Shown: piece after piece, positions 44,131 through 53,229 of the stretch
Position numbering within the stretch: the stretch's first letter is position 1
Layout: the number at the start of each line of letters is the position of its first letter
Assembly: GCF_003337565.1 (NCBI RefSeq)
Contig: NZ_QPJL01000012.1
Coordinates: 45,399-109,398 of the forward strand
Origin: Paracoccus lutimaris
Lineage (GTDB): Bacteria; Pseudomonadota; Alphaproteobacteria; Rhodobacterales; Rhodobacteraceae
Reading direction: 5' to 3'
DNA: 64,000 nt
Position numbers and translations under genes: made by a program
Notes under the pieces: generated by a model
Database searches by the model: none
The model's input: the letters and a program-made list of their open reading frames with translations, nothing else
What the model was told of the DNA's origin: nothing

Positions 44131-44157
44131 GATAACGCAGAAATTTTCTGCGTTATC
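44131..44157. terminator. Palindromic bidirectional terminator between fbpC and nasC
   Basis: GATAACGCAGAAA (44131-44143) pairs perfectly with TTTCTGCGTTATC (44145-44157) around one T, with A/T at the centre rather than flanking tails. It sits between the convergent stops of fbpC and nasC, in sequence less GC-rich than its neighbours. Confidence 0.65.
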
Positions 44158-44162
44158 ACTCG

Positions 44163-46787
44163 TTATTCCGCCGCCGCCCGGCAAGCCATTCCAGCCTGAA
44201 GCAGCGCCCCGATCTCGGGCCGGCACGAGCCACAATTGGTGCCCGCCCGCAACGCCCGCCCCACCGCCTCGACCGAGGTCAGGCCTTGGGTGGCAATGGC
44301 GCGGGCAATGCTGTTCACGCCGATGCCGAAACAGGCGCAGACCAGCGCCCCCTCATCGGGGCGGTCGGCGCCGGGGCGGCCGGATAGCAGATCCAGCCCC
44401 CCCTCCTCGGTCAGCAATGCCGCGACATGGCTGCGCGACAGCGCCACCGGCTCGGGCGCGACAAACAGTGCTGCCTGCAACCGCCCGTCTTGCAGAAAGG
44501 CCAGCCGCACAAGGCCGCGCGCGCGATCGCGGATCATCAGCGGCTCACCCTTAAGCCCGAAAAGCGCGCGGGCGTATTCCGTCCAGTCGCCCGGCTCCTC
44601 CTGCCCGGCCAGTTCAAGCTGCTGGCCGCGCGGCAGCACCGCTTTGGCCCAATAGTCGCAATCTGGCCGTGCCGCGCCCGCGCAGACGGCAAAGCCGAAC
44701 CAGCGTGCGGCAAAGGACCGGATCGCGACGCCTGCGGATTTCAGTGCCGGCTGGCCCGAGACCGGATCGACCCGCCCCGGCACCAGCGCATCGACCCGCC
44801 CCGAGGGCGCGGTCTCGCCCGTCCAATGCATCGGCGCGAAAGGATGGCCGGGCGTAACGCGGTCGGTGACCAGCACGCGCAGGATGGCGCGGCCATGCGG
44901 GCTGGTCACCTCGGCCAGACTGGCGGGGGCCAGGTCCAGCCGGGCGGCGTCCGCGGGATGGATTTCCAGAAACGGCTCGGCCAGATGGCGGGACAGGCGC
45001 GGCGAAAGCCCGGTCCGGGTCATCGTGTGCCAATGGTCGCGCACGCGGCCGGTGTTCAGGCGGAACGGATAGGCCGCATCCAGCGCCTGCGGCGCGCGAG
45101 GCGTGACCGCGACCATGCGCCCGCGCCCGTTCGGGGTGTGAAACCGCCCGTCGCCAAAGAAACGCCCGCCGCACCGCGCCGCCGATTGCGGCCACAGAAA
45201 AGGTTGCAGCGCGTCATATTCCGCCACCCCGATCCCGGCGAGATCCGAGATGTCGAAATCGCTGCCCAAGGCGCCCGCCACGCCCGAAAGCGCCGCATGT
45301 TCGGCAAAGACCTCGGCCGGGTGCTGCCAGTCAAAGGCATCCCGCCAGCCCATGCGGCGCCCGACCTCGGCCAGAATGCGCCAGTCGTCGCGCGCCTGTC
45401 CGGCGGGTGGCAGGAACCGGCGCTGGCGGCTGATGCGGCGTTCGGAATTCGTCACCGTGCCGTCCTTTTCGCCCCAGCCGGTGGCGGGCAGCAGCACATG
45501 CGCCAGCCGCGTCGTGTCGGTCTGCGCCATCATGTCCGAGACCACGACGAAGTCACAGCCGGCAATGGCGCGGGCGACGCGATCCGCCTCGGGCATGGTG
45601 ACGGCGGGATTGGTGCAGATGATCCACAGCGCCTTGATCCGGCCATCCTCGACCGCGCGGAACATGTCCATGGCCTTGAGACCGGGCCTTTCCGCCATGC
45701 GGGGCGCGTTCCAGAAGTTCTGGACGGCGGTGCGATGGGCAGGATTCTCGATTTCCAGATGACAGGCCAGCATATTGGCAAGGCCGCCCACCTCGCGCCC
45801 GCCCATGGCATTGGGCTGGCCGGTGACGCTGAAGGGTCCCATGCCCGGCCGCCCGATCCGGCCGGTGGCCAGATGGCAGTTCAGGATCGCATTCACCTTG
45901 TCCGCGCCGCTGTCGGACTGGTTGACGCCCTGCGAATAGACCGTGACCACCTTGTCGCTGCCCAGCCAGAGATCGAAAAATTGCGCAAGCTCGGCGCGCG
46001 TCAGCCCGGTTTGCGCCGGATCCGTGGCGCGGGCGGCAGCCAAAGCCACCTCGACACCGTCTATATTTTCACCGCAATCCAATGATCTTGCGTGAATTTC
46101 CGCAAGGAGCAGATTGAACAGCGCCGCATCCGCGCCGGGTGCCAGCGCCAGATGCAGGTCGGCGATATCGCAGCTTGCGGTCCGGCGCGGATCGACCACC
46201 ACGACGCGCGTGCCCCGCGCCGCACGCGCCGCCGCCAGCCGCTGAAACAGCACCGGATGGCACCATGCCAGGTTCGAGCCGACCAGCACCACCACCTCGG
46301 CCAGTTCCAGATCCTCATATAGCCCCGGCACGGTGTCGCTGCCAAAGGCCCGCCGGTGCCCCGCAACCGAGGACGCCATGCACAGCCTTGAATTCGTGTC
46401 GATATTCCCCGAACCGATAAAACCCTTCATCAGCTTGTTGGCGACATAGTAGTCCTCGGTCAGCAATTGCCCCGAGACATAAAAGCCCACGGAATCCGGC
46501 CCGTGCCGGGCGATGGTGTCGCGAAAGCGGGTCGCGACCAGATCCAGCGCCTGATCCCAACTGGCCGTCTGCCCGCCGATCTGCGGCGCAAGCAGGCGCC
46601 CCTGATGGCCCAGCGTCTCGCCCAGTGCCGCGCCCTTGACGCAAAGCCGGCCCTTGTTCGCCGGATGCACCGGGTCGCCGGCAATGGTCACCCCGCCCCG
46701 GCCATCGGGCGAGGCCAGCACCCCGCAGCCGACGCCGCAATAGGGACAGGTGGTGCGCATGGGCGCGATGGCGGGATGCAGGGTCAT
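44163..46787 (-). CDS. nasC: Assimilatory nitrate reductase catalytic subunit
   Basis: This protein of about 874 residues belongs to the molybdopterin family. The N-terminal [4Fe-4S] motif is TCPYCGVGCGV, VYSQGVNQSDSGADKVNA is the Mo-cofactor region, and the molydopterin dinucleotide-binding domain follows. The C-terminal CACFGIG and CGSCRPEIG form a BFD-like [2Fe-2S] domain, as in NasC/NasA of Paracoccus and Klebsiella. It reduces nitrate to nitrite in the cytoplasm with electrons from the NasB/NasG system. ATG 46787 is used; a GTG at 46802 is possible. It is the last nas gene. Confidence 0.94.
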   Translation of the reverse strand: MTLHPAIAPMRTTCPYCGVGCGVLASPDGRGGVTIAGDPVHPANKGRLCVKGAALGETLGHQGRLLAPQIGGQTASWDQALDLVATRFRDTIARHGPDSVGFYVSGQLLTEDYYVANKLMKGFIGSGNIDTNSRLCMASSVAGHRRAFGSDTVPGLYEDLELAEVVVLVGSNLAWCHPVLFQRLAAARAARGTRVVVVDPRRTASCDIADLHLALAPGADAALFNLLLAEIHARSLDCGENIDGVEVALAAARATDPAQTGLTRAELAQFFDLWLGSDKVVTVYSQGVNQSDSGADKVNAILNCHLATGRIGRPGMGPFSVTGQPNAMGGREVGGLANMLACHLEIENPAHRTAVQNFWNAPRMAERPGLKAMDMFRAVEDGRIKALWIICTNPAVTMPEADRVARAIAGCDFVVVSDMMAQTDTTRLAHVLLPATGWGEKDGTVTNSERRISRQRRFLPPAGQARDDWRILAEVGRRMGWRDAFDWQHPAEVFAEHAALSGVAGALGSDFDISDLAGIGVAEYDALQPFLWPQSAARCGGRFFGDGRFHTPNGRGRMVAVTPRAPQALDAAYPFRLNTGRVRDHWHTMTRTGLSPRLSRHLAEPFLEIHPADAARLDLAPASLAEVTSPHGRAILRVLVTDRVTPGHPFAPMHWTGETAPSGRVDALVPGRVDPVSGQPALKSAGVAIRSFAARWFGFAVCAGAARPDCDYWAKAVLPRGQQLELAGQEEPGDWTEYARALFGLKGEPLMIRDRARGLVRLAFLQDGRLQAALFVAPEPVALSRSHVAALLTEEGGLDLLSGRPGADRPDEGALVCACFGIGVNSIARAIATQGLTSVEAVGRALRAGTNCGSCRPEIGALLQAGMACRAAAE

Positions 46788-46809
46788 GGGCGCCACCAAC
46801 ACGAAAGAA

Positions 46810-46860
46810 CCACAATTGACGTAAAATCATACGGATATGATATATTCATAATAAAAAATC
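46810..46860. other. AT-rich gap between nasG and nasC
   Basis: About four fifths of the bases between 46817 and 46860 are A or T, in strong contrast to the GC-rich genes on both sides. The gap holds short inverted elements such as TCATA-CGGA-TATGA. In P. denitrificans a nitrite transporter gene (nasH) lies at this point; nothing of it remains here. The segment may be a promoter for nasC or a deletion scar. Confidence 0.5.
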
Positions 46861-47193
46861 TCATGCCGCGCGCCGCGCCATCAGCTCGGCGCTGATCAGG
46901 ATGCGGCCATTCCGGACCCGGACCGGATAGGTTCGGACCGCACCTTCATCCGCGCCCTGCGCCTGCCCGGTATTCATGTCGAAGGCCCAGGCATGCAGCG
47001 GGCAGGTCACGCGATCGCCATGGACCATCCCCTCGGACAGCGGCCCACCCTTGTGCGGGCAGCGATCCTCCAGCGCAAAGACCCGATCATCAAGGGTGCG
47101 GAACACCGCGATGCAGCCCTGCGCGGTCCTTACGACGCGGGCGCCCTGCACGGGCACATCCTCAAGCGCGCCGATATCGACAAAAGCACTCAT
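46861..47193 (-). CDS. nasG: Rieske-type ferredoxin, NasG / NirD-like small subunit
   Basis: This 110-residue protein is a single Rieske domain with both cluster motifs, RCPHKGGPL (C-x-H) and CPLHAW (C-x2-H). In Paracoccus, NasG carries electrons between the NADH-dependent nitrite reductase NasB and the nitrate reductase NasC. The start at 47193 overlaps the nasB stop as ATGA. The spacing of the four ligands fits [2Fe-2S] binding. Confidence 0.93.
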   Translation of the reverse strand: MSAFVDIGALEDVPVQGARVVRTAQGCIAVFRTLDDRVFALEDRCPHKGGPLSEGMVHGDRVTCPLHAWAFDMNTGQAQGADEGAVRTYPVRVRNGRILISAELMARRAA

Positions 47194-49622
47194 TCCGCAG
47201 CCTCCAGCGTCAGATCGGCAAGGGGGGCCCATTTGGGCGTCTCGGTCGGGGTCGAAAGCTCGGCCCAAGGGTCGCGGCGATAGACGGATTGACTGAGCTC
47301 GAACCGCTCGACCAGCGCGCGGCGGTTTTCGACATCGGCGATCTGCGCCTTGACCCAATCAAGGCCGACCTTGGCCACCCATTTATAGGGCCGGTCCAGA
47401 TAGCGGGCGTTTTCGCGGTAAAGCTGGACAAAGGCCGTAATGATCTGAACCGCCTCATCCTCGGAGGGGGTCGAGGCCAGCGCCTCGGTTTCCTTGACCT
47501 CCATGCCGGCAGCGCCCGCGACGCTGATCTGGTAACCGCTGTCGACGCAGATCACGCCCACATCCTTGCAGGTCGCCTCGGCGCAGTTGCGCGGGCAGCC
47601 CGAGACGCCCAGCTTGACCTTGTGCGGCGTCCATGACCCCCAAAGCAGCTTTTCCAACCTGATGCCCAGCCCGGTCGAATCCTGCGTGCCAAAGCGGCAG
47701 AACTCGCTGCCGACGCAGGTTTTGACGGTGCGCAGCCCCTTGGAATAGGCGTGGCCCGAAACCAGCCCGGCGGCGTTCAGATCCGCCCAGATATGCGGCA
47801 GATCCTCTTTGCGCACCCCCAGCAGGTCGATGCGCTGGCCGCCGGTCACCTTGACCATGGGCACGTTATACTTGTCAGCGGCATCGGCGATGGCGCGCAG
47901 CTCGTCGGGCGTGGTGACACCGCCCCACATGCGCGGCACCACCGAATAGGTGCCATCCTTTTGGATATTGGCGTGGTTCCTTTCATTGACGAAACGCGAC
48001 TGACGGTCATCGCGATAGTCCAGAGGCCATTCCGCCAGCAGATAGAAGTTCAGCGCCGGACGGCAGGACGGACAGCCGCCCGCCGATTTCCAGCCCAGTT
48101 CCTGCATGACGGCGGGGATCGACTTCAGCGCCAGGCTACGGATCAGCCGCCGCACGTCCTCGTGGCTGTGATCCGAGCATTTGCACATGCCGGCGGGGGC
48201 ATCCACGAGTGCCCCGCCAAGGCTGAGCGCCATGACCTGCTGCACCAGTCCCGTGCAGGTCCCGCAAGAGCCGCTGGCCTTGGTCCGCGCCCGCACCAGA
48301 TCCAGCGTCGTCGCGCCCGCCTGCACGGCGGCGGTGATGGTGCCCTTGCAGACGCCGTTGCAGCCGCAGATCTCCGCCTCAGGCGGCAAGGCTGCAACGG
48401 CCGCCATAGGGTCCGGCGTGGTCCCTCCCTGATAGGCGGGGCCGAAGATCAGCGTCTCGCGCATGTCGCTGATGTCGGCTTTGTCCTTCATCAGCCCGTA
48501 AAACCAGCTGCCGTCCGAGGTATCGCCATACATGACGACGCCGATGATGCGGTCGCCTTCCAGCACCAGCCGCTTGTAGATGCCGCGTCCGGGGTCGCGA
48601 AAGACGATGTCCTCGCGTCCCTGACCTTCCGCGAAATCGCCGGCGCTGAACAAGTCGCAGCCGGTCACCTTGAGCTTGGTCGCGGTCTGGACCGGCTGGA
48701 ATTCGGCCGCCTGGTCCAGCAGGGTTTTCGCCAGCACCTTGGCCTGATCGTAAAGCGGCGCGACAAGGCCGAAAAGCTGGCCCCGATGCTCGACACATTC
48801 GCCAAGGGCGAAAATATGCGGATCGCTGCTGCGCAGGGCATCATCGACGACGATGCCGCGTTCGACCTCAAGATGGGCATCGACAGCGAGGCGGGTCTCG
48901 GGGCGGATGCCGACGGCCATGCAGACCAGATCGGCGGGATAGACGGTGCCGTCTTCCAGCAGCACCGCCTCGGCGCGGTCATGGCCCAGAATGGCCTTGG
49001 TCGCGCCCTTGCAATGGACCTTGATGCCGCGCCGTTCCAGATCGCGTTCCAGAAGATAGCCTGCGGCGGGGTCCAACTGCCGCTCCATCAGGTGGCCCAT
49101 CAGGTGGATGACGGTGACGCGGGCGCCGCGCGCGGCCATGCCCGCCGCCGCCTCCAGCCCCAGAAGGCCGCCGCCGATCACCACCGCATCCTTGCCGGCG
49201 ATGCCGGCGGCGATCATGGCCTCGGTATCTTCAAGGTCGCGATAGGTGACGACGCCGGGCAGGTCGCGCCCCGCGACCGGGATGATGAACGGGGCCGAGC
49301 CGGTGGCGATGACCAGCGCGTCATATTCCGCCGCGCTTTTGTTGCTGCGCACCACACGCGCCTTGCGGTCGATCTGGACGACCGGTTCGCCAAAGCGGCA
49401 ATCGACGCCATGGGCGGCATACCAGCCCCCGTCATGGGTGACGATCTGGTCATAGGTCTTTTCGCCCGACAGCACCGGCGACAGCATCAGGCGGTTATAG
49501 TTCCCGCGCGGCTCGGCATTGAACAGGGTGACGTCATAGGCGTCGGGCGCGGTCTCGAACAGTTGCTCCAGCATCCGGCCCGAGGCCATGCCTGCCCCGA
49601 TGACGACAAGTTTCTTTCTCAT
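47190..49622 (-). CDS. nasB: NADH-dependent assimilatory nitrite reductase, large subunit
   Basis: This 810-residue NirB-like enzyme reduces nitrite to ammonium and supplies electrons for nitrate reduction. Order of domains: an FAD/NADH pyridine-nucleotide oxidoreductase (LVVIGAGMASGRMLEQL and VVIGGGLLGLEAA), a BFD-like [2Fe-2S] region (EICGCNGVCKGTI and GSCGTCTGLVQQV), then a sulfite/nitrite reductase domain whose siroheme/[4Fe-4S] cysteines are TCVGSEFCRFG and GCPRNCAEATC. GGAGCC precedes the ATG at 49622. It is followed directly by nasG. Confidence 0.95.
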   Translation of the reverse strand: MRKKLVVIGAGMASGRMLEQLFETAPDAYDVTLFNAEPRGNYNRLMLSPVLSGEKTYDQIVTHDGGWYAAHGVDCRFGEPVVQIDRKARVVRSNKSAAEYDALVIATGSAPFIIPVAGRDLPGVVTYRDLEDTEAMIAAGIAGKDAVVIGGGLLGLEAAAGMAARGARVTVIHLMGHLMERQLDPAAGYLLERDLERRGIKVHCKGATKAILGHDRAEAVLLEDGTVYPADLVCMAVGIRPETRLAVDAHLEVERGIVVDDALRSSDPHIFALGECVEHRGQLFGLVAPLYDQAKVLAKTLLDQAAEFQPVQTATKLKVTGCDLFSAGDFAEGQGREDIVFRDPGRGIYKRLVLEGDRIIGVVMYGDTSDGSWFYGLMKDKADISDMRETLIFGPAYQGGTTPDPMAAVAALPPEAEICGCNGVCKGTITAAVQAGATTLDLVRARTKASGSCGTCTGLVQQVMALSLGGALVDAPAGMCKCSDHSHEDVRRLIRSLALKSIPAVMQELGWKSAGGCPSCRPALNFYLLAEWPLDYRDDRQSRFVNERNHANIQKDGTYSVVPRMWGGVTTPDELRAIADAADKYNVPMVKVTGGQRIDLLGVRKEDLPHIWADLNAAGLVSGHAYSKGLRTVKTCVGSEFCRFGTQDSTGLGIRLEKLLWGSWTPHKVKLGVSGCPRNCAEATCKDVGVICVDSGYQISVAGAAGMEVKETEALASTPSEDEAVQIITAFVQLYRENARYLDRPYKWVAKVGLDWVKAQIADVENRRALVERFELSQSVYRRDPWAELSTPTETPKWAPLADLTLEAAE

Positions 49623-49635
49623 GCTGGCTCCTTCC

Positions 49636-50856
49636 TCAGGCGGCTTGCGGAGTGGCGGCGCGGGTGATGCGGCGGACCGAGACATGCATCCAGCCAAGGC
49701 AGCCCAGGACCAGCACGAACAGGACCATGAAGCAGCTGGACCAAAGCCCGGTCTCATCCTTGAGCCAGCCAAACAGCAGCGGCAGCACAAAGCCGCCAAG
49801 CCCGCCGATCATGCCGACCAGCCCGCCGACCGCGCCGACATTCTGCGGGTAATAGCTGGGGATGTGCTTGTAGACGGCGGCTTTGCCGAGGCTCATGAAA
49901 AAGCCCAGCGTGAAAATCACTGCCAGAAACACCGTGACCGGCACCGCCACCGGTAGGGACAGGATCGCGGTCGCAATACCCGAGACGATCAGCGTCCAGT
50001 ACATCACCACCCGCGCCCCGACCCGATCCGACAGGACACCGCCATAGGCGCGAAAGATCGAGGCGGGGATGGAATAGGCCGCGCCGACCATGCCGGCGGT
50101 TTTCACGTCAAAGCCGTAAACCCCGATCAGGTAATGCGGCAGCCACAAAGCCAGCGCGACAAAGGCGCCAAAGCTGAAGAAGTAATAGGCCGAAAAGCGC
50201 CAGACCTGCATGTTCCGCAAGGGCGCGAATTCGGCACGCAGGCTGCGCAGGGGCATCTGGCCATGGCGATGGGCGGCGGTCACCGGGTCGTCCTTGCTGA
50301 AGATCCAGAACAGGATCGCGGTCAGCGCCAGCCCGGCAGCCCAGATCTGTGCTGTCGCCTGCCAGCCAAAGGCCAGCATGACGAAGGGCGCGACGAACTT
50401 GGTCAGCGCCGCGCCGACATTGCCGACGCCAAAGATCCCCAGCGCCGTGCCCTGCCGCGCGCCGTCGAAGAACCGCGAGACATAGGCCACGCCCACGGCG
50501 AATGAGCCGCCCGCCAGCCCGACGCCAAGCGCCGCCAGCAGCATCTGCGGATAGGTCGAGGCCCAGCCCAGCAGGAATGTCGCCAGCGCCGCCGCCAGCA
50601 TGGTCAGCGTATAGACAATGCGCCCGCCCAGCCGGTCGGTAGCGATGCCAAGGACGATCCGGACCAGCGATCCGGTCAGGATCGGCATCCCGACCAGCAG
50701 GCCGAATTGCGTGTCGCTGAGCGAGAGTTCGTTGCGGATCTGCAGGCCGATGATCGAAAAGATCGTCCAGACGGCAAAACAGATCGTAAAGGCCATGGTC
50801 GAAAGACCCAGCGCGCGGCTGGCCTCGGGCGGGGATGCGGGGGATATGGCGGGCAT
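49636..50856 (-). CDS. nasA: Nitrate/nitrite MFS transporter
   Basis: This 406-residue NarK/NasA-type transporter of the major facilitator superfamily has about twelve hydrophobic segments and the conserved glycine-rich GVGLAGGSFAVGVAYV near residue 120. It imports nitrate for assimilation. The start at 50856 leads to the first helix (LGLSTMAFTICFAVWT); the frame upstream runs through the regulatory leader. It is the first structural gene after the NasT-sensitive leader, and nasB starts 13 nt downstream of its stop. Confidence 0.92.
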   Translation of the reverse strand: MPAISPASPPEASRALGLSTMAFTICFAVWTIFSIIGLQIRNELSLSDTQFGLLVGMPILTGSLVRIVLGIATDRLGGRIVYTLTMLAAALATFLLGWASTYPQMLLAALGVGLAGGSFAVGVAYVSRFFDGARQGTALGIFGVGNVGAALTKFVAPFVMLAFGWQATAQIWAAGLALTAILFWIFSKDDPVTAAHRHGQMPLRSLRAEFAPLRNMQVWRFSAYYFFSFGAFVALALWLPHYLIGVYGFDVKTAGMVGAAYSIPASIFRAYGGVLSDRVGARVVMYWTLIVSGIATAILSLPVAVPVTVFLAVIFTLGFFMSLGKAAVYKHIPSYYPQNVGAVGGLVGMIGGLGGFVLPLLFGWLKDETGLWSSCFMVLFVLVLGCLGWMHVSVRRITRAATPQAA

Positions 50857-51142
50857 GATGGCTCCGATGCGAAGGATGGCGAATGCTGTCGGAAAGCGCG
50901 GAAGCGCGGGCCGCCTGCGGCCGATGCGGGGACGCTTTCGTTTCGGGGATTCCGCGTCGTCGCGGGACCTGTGCCGCATCATTGCGAGCGGGCCGGTGGC
51001 GCGTCGTTGCGCCGGGCCATGGATCAAGACTGCCCGTGCCGGGGCCGTCCCTCAAGGAAAAATGCGGCAGTGCAGCATCCGGGTTTGCGACCGCCCGGAA
51101 ATCGGGCGAAGGGCGTGGCATCTGCCCGGAAATCGACCAGCT
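50857..51142 (-). promoter_or_regulatory. nasA leader region with hairpin and repeats (NasT target candidate)
   Basis: The 286-bp gap between nasS and nasA codes for nothing convincing. On minus, GATTTCCGGGC occurs twice (within 51093-51104 and 51124-51135 as GCCCGGAAATCG on plus). A long stem GAAAGCG/CGCTTTC (50892-50898 with 50933-50939) encloses a further hairpin GGCCG/CGGCC, ending 36 nt before the nasA ATG and followed by TTTCC. This fits an attenuator that the ANTAR protein NasT would overcome, as in P. denitrificans; the structure is inferred. Confidence 0.5.
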
Positions 51143-52309
51143 TCAGAAACGCGGCTCAAAAACCGCGCCGTCGAAAAAGGCATCGGCGCGCAGAATCATC
51201 TGGCCCTTTTCGGCAGCAACCTCGCGGTCAACGGCCAGCGCGCCTTCCAGCCGGGCAGAGGCGCCGGGCAGCGCCGCGCCGGCCTCGCGCAGATGCATGC
51301 GGTAAAGATCGGTGCGGAAATGCGCCATGGCCCGGTCCATCGCCAGCACCGGGTCCAGCCCATGGCGCCGCGCGATCCGCTGGGCGAAGAGCGCCGCAAG
51401 GCTTTTCCACGGGAAATTCACCCCGCCCCGGTGGAACGAGACGAAATCGGGCACCGCGCGCATCTCGCCCATGGGGGATATCTGCAGGCGCCCAGTCAGG
51501 CCGCGCTCGGCCAGTTCCGGCGGCAGGTCCAGATACTCGCGCCGCGAGATGATCTCGGCGGCGGTGTCGCGGTTCTCGGCCTCGTCCAGCCAGCGGCAGG
51601 CGCGCCAGATCGCCCGCATCAAGGCGCCGGTCAGTTCGGGCTGCGCGCGGGTGAAGTCCCGGCGCATGACCAATCCCTTTTCCGGCGGCGCGGCCCAGAT
51701 CGCGACACCGGGCAGCAACAGCGTGGCGACGCCCTGTTCGACCGCGCTTGAGGCCCATGGCTCGCCCACGCAAAAAGCGTCAACCTCGCCCGCCGCCATG
51801 GCCGCGGCCATCAGCGGCGGCGGCACGGTCACCACCTCGGGTTCTTGCGCGAAACCGCAGGCCGACAGCCAGTGATGCATCAGCTCGACCTGGGTCGAAA
51901 AGGGAAAGGGCACGCCGATGCGAAAGCGGCCCGGCGCGGCATGGCGCAGGGCCTCGCCTGCCTTGCGCGCGTCCCGAAAGTCGAAATCATGGCCGTTGTC
52001 GCGCAGGCGCGCGGCCAAGGGTTGGCTGATGGCGACGGCCTGCCCGCCCTGGGACAGCACCATCACCAGATCCAGATCGGGCAGCGCCGGGCCAAGACCC
52101 AGCGCCTGCGCCACCGGCATCGGCGCCAGCATATGGGCGGCGTCGATCACCCCCGCCCCCAAAAGATCGCGGGCCTGCGCCCAGGCGCCCTGCCGCAACA
52201 GGCGAAACTCCAGCCCCTCTTCGGCGGCAAAGCCCAGTTCGCGGGCAAGGATCAGGGGGGCTGCGTCGATCAGCGGCACATAGCCAAGGGTCAAAGGGGT
52301 CAACGGCAT
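51143..52309 (-). CDS. nasS: Nitrate/nitrite sensor NasS (NrtA-like)
   Basis: This 388-residue protein resembles periplasmic nitrate-binding NrtA but lacks a signal peptide, so it is cytoplasmic. It starts LTLGYVPLIDAAPLILARELG and includes AAGEVDAFCVGEPWASSA. In P. denitrificans NasS holds NasT inactive and releases it when nitrate or nitrite binds. The start overlaps nasT by 10 nt, giving coupled, balanced synthesis of sensor and antiterminator. Confidence 0.93.
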   Translation of the reverse strand: MPLTPLTLGYVPLIDAAPLILARELGFAAEEGLEFRLLRQGAWAQARDLLGAGVIDAAHMLAPMPVAQALGLGPALPDLDLVMVLSQGGQAVAISQPLAARLRDNGHDFDFRDARKAGEALRHAAPGRFRIGVPFPFSTQVELMHHWLSACGFAQEPEVVTVPPPLMAAAMAAGEVDAFCVGEPWASSAVEQGVATLLLPGVAIWAAPPEKGLVMRRDFTRAQPELTGALMRAIWRACRWLDEAENRDTAAEIISRREYLDLPPELAERGLTGRLQISPMGEMRAVPDFVSFHRGGVNFPWKSLAALFAQRIARRHGLDPVLAMDRAMAHFRTDLYRMHLREAGAALPGASARLEGALAVDREVAAEKGQMILRADAFFDGAVFEPRF

Positions 52310-52890
52310 GACAAAAGCCCCGCGGCCAGAACCAGTTGCTGGGCAATCTCGGCAACGCGCTTGCCCTGATCCATCGCCGTCTTGCGCAGCAGCGCATAGG
52401 CGGCCTCTTCGTCAATGCCGCGCGCCTTCATCAAGACGGCTTTCGCACGGTCGATGACCTTGCGCTCCTCAAGCGCGGTGCGGGTCGCGGCCAGTTCGGC
52501 GCGCATGCGCTGGAACATGTGAAACCGCGCGACAGCGGCGTCCAGCACCGGCTTGATGCGGTCCGGCCGCAGCCCGTCCACGACATAGGCCGAGATCCCC
52601 GCCTCGACCGCCGCCCGGGTCAGATGCTCGTCCGAGCGGTCGACGAACATCGCCACCGGCCGTTCCGTCGGCCCCGAGGCCAGCGCCAGTTCCTCAAGGA
52701 TATCGCGCGAGGGATTGGCCAGATCGATCAGCACGATATCGGGCCGGCATTCGGCGATATGGCGCGCAAGGCCGGTTTCCTCGGAAAAGATGCGGATCTC
52801 GTGATCGCCGATCTCGCGCAGACCGTCCACGATGGGGGCGGCGCGTTCGGGGTCGGGTTCGATGACGACGATGGAAAGGCGCTTGTCCAT
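52300..52890 (-). CDS. nasT: ANTAR-domain antiterminator NasT
   Basis: This 196-residue response-regulator-like protein has a receiver domain (IVVIEPDPERAAPIV, with DIVLIDLANPS supplying the phospho-site aspartate position) and a C-terminal ANTAR RNA-binding domain (RKVIDRAKAVLMKARGIDEE through AYALLRKTAM). It binds leader RNA to let transcription proceed into nasABGC when freed from NasS. The start at 52890 (MDKRLSIVV) fits the receiver fold. It is divergent from urtA. Confidence 0.94.
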   Translation of the reverse strand: MDKRLSIVVIEPDPERAAPIVDGLREIGDHEIRIFSEETGLARHIAECRPDIVLIDLANPSRDILEELALASGPTERPVAMFVDRSDEHLTRAAVEAGISAYVVDGLRPDRIKPVLDAAVARFHMFQRMRAELAATRTALEERKVIDRAKAVLMKARGIDEEAAYALLRKTAMDQGKRVAEIAQQLVLAAGLLSCR

Positions 52891-53229
52891 GGGATCCCGC
52901 TGCTGGTCATGACCGGGGTGCCATCCCGAGCCGCCATGCCGCAATGCAGCAACGCCCCCGCCGCTGCGTCAAACCGGGCCCCTGCGCAGGGATCGGGCAA
53001 AAGCGGCGGCCCGCGCCCAATCGCTGGGCAGCCGTCCCGCCCAGCGGGCAATCCCTGCACCGCGCGGCGTCTGTCCACGGCGCAGGCAGAAATCCACCCG
53101 CTTTGCCCGGATATTCGGCGCCGCGACTTTTTCGCAGCCATTGCCGCGCTTGGCGCTGGTTCTGCGCTGCGGCGCCACCCTTAGCTGGTGCCATGCCGCC
53201 CCTGGCCCCTTGAACCGGAGACCACCCGC
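52891..53229. promoter_or_regulatory. Divergent nasT/urtA control region with sigma-54-like promoter
   Basis: This 339-bp gap holds no supported gene. On plus, TGGCGC-N5-CTGC at 53151-53165 keeps the GG-N10-GC spacing of sigma-54 (-24/-12) promoters and matches TGGCAC-N5-TTGC at eight of ten positions. It lies 64 bp before the urtA ATG. Together with nitrate genes on the other side it points to nitrogen control by NtrC, but no NtrC site was identified. Confidence 0.45.

Noticed and set aside
50997..51010. TGGCGC...TTGC, sigma-54-like, in the nasS-nasA gap
   Set aside because: The spacing is one base short of GG-N10-GC and it points to plus, away from nasA.
53190..53215. TGGCAC on minus upstream of nasT as a sigma-54 promoter
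   Set aside because: The -24 half is good, but the -12 position reads AAGG rather than TTGC.
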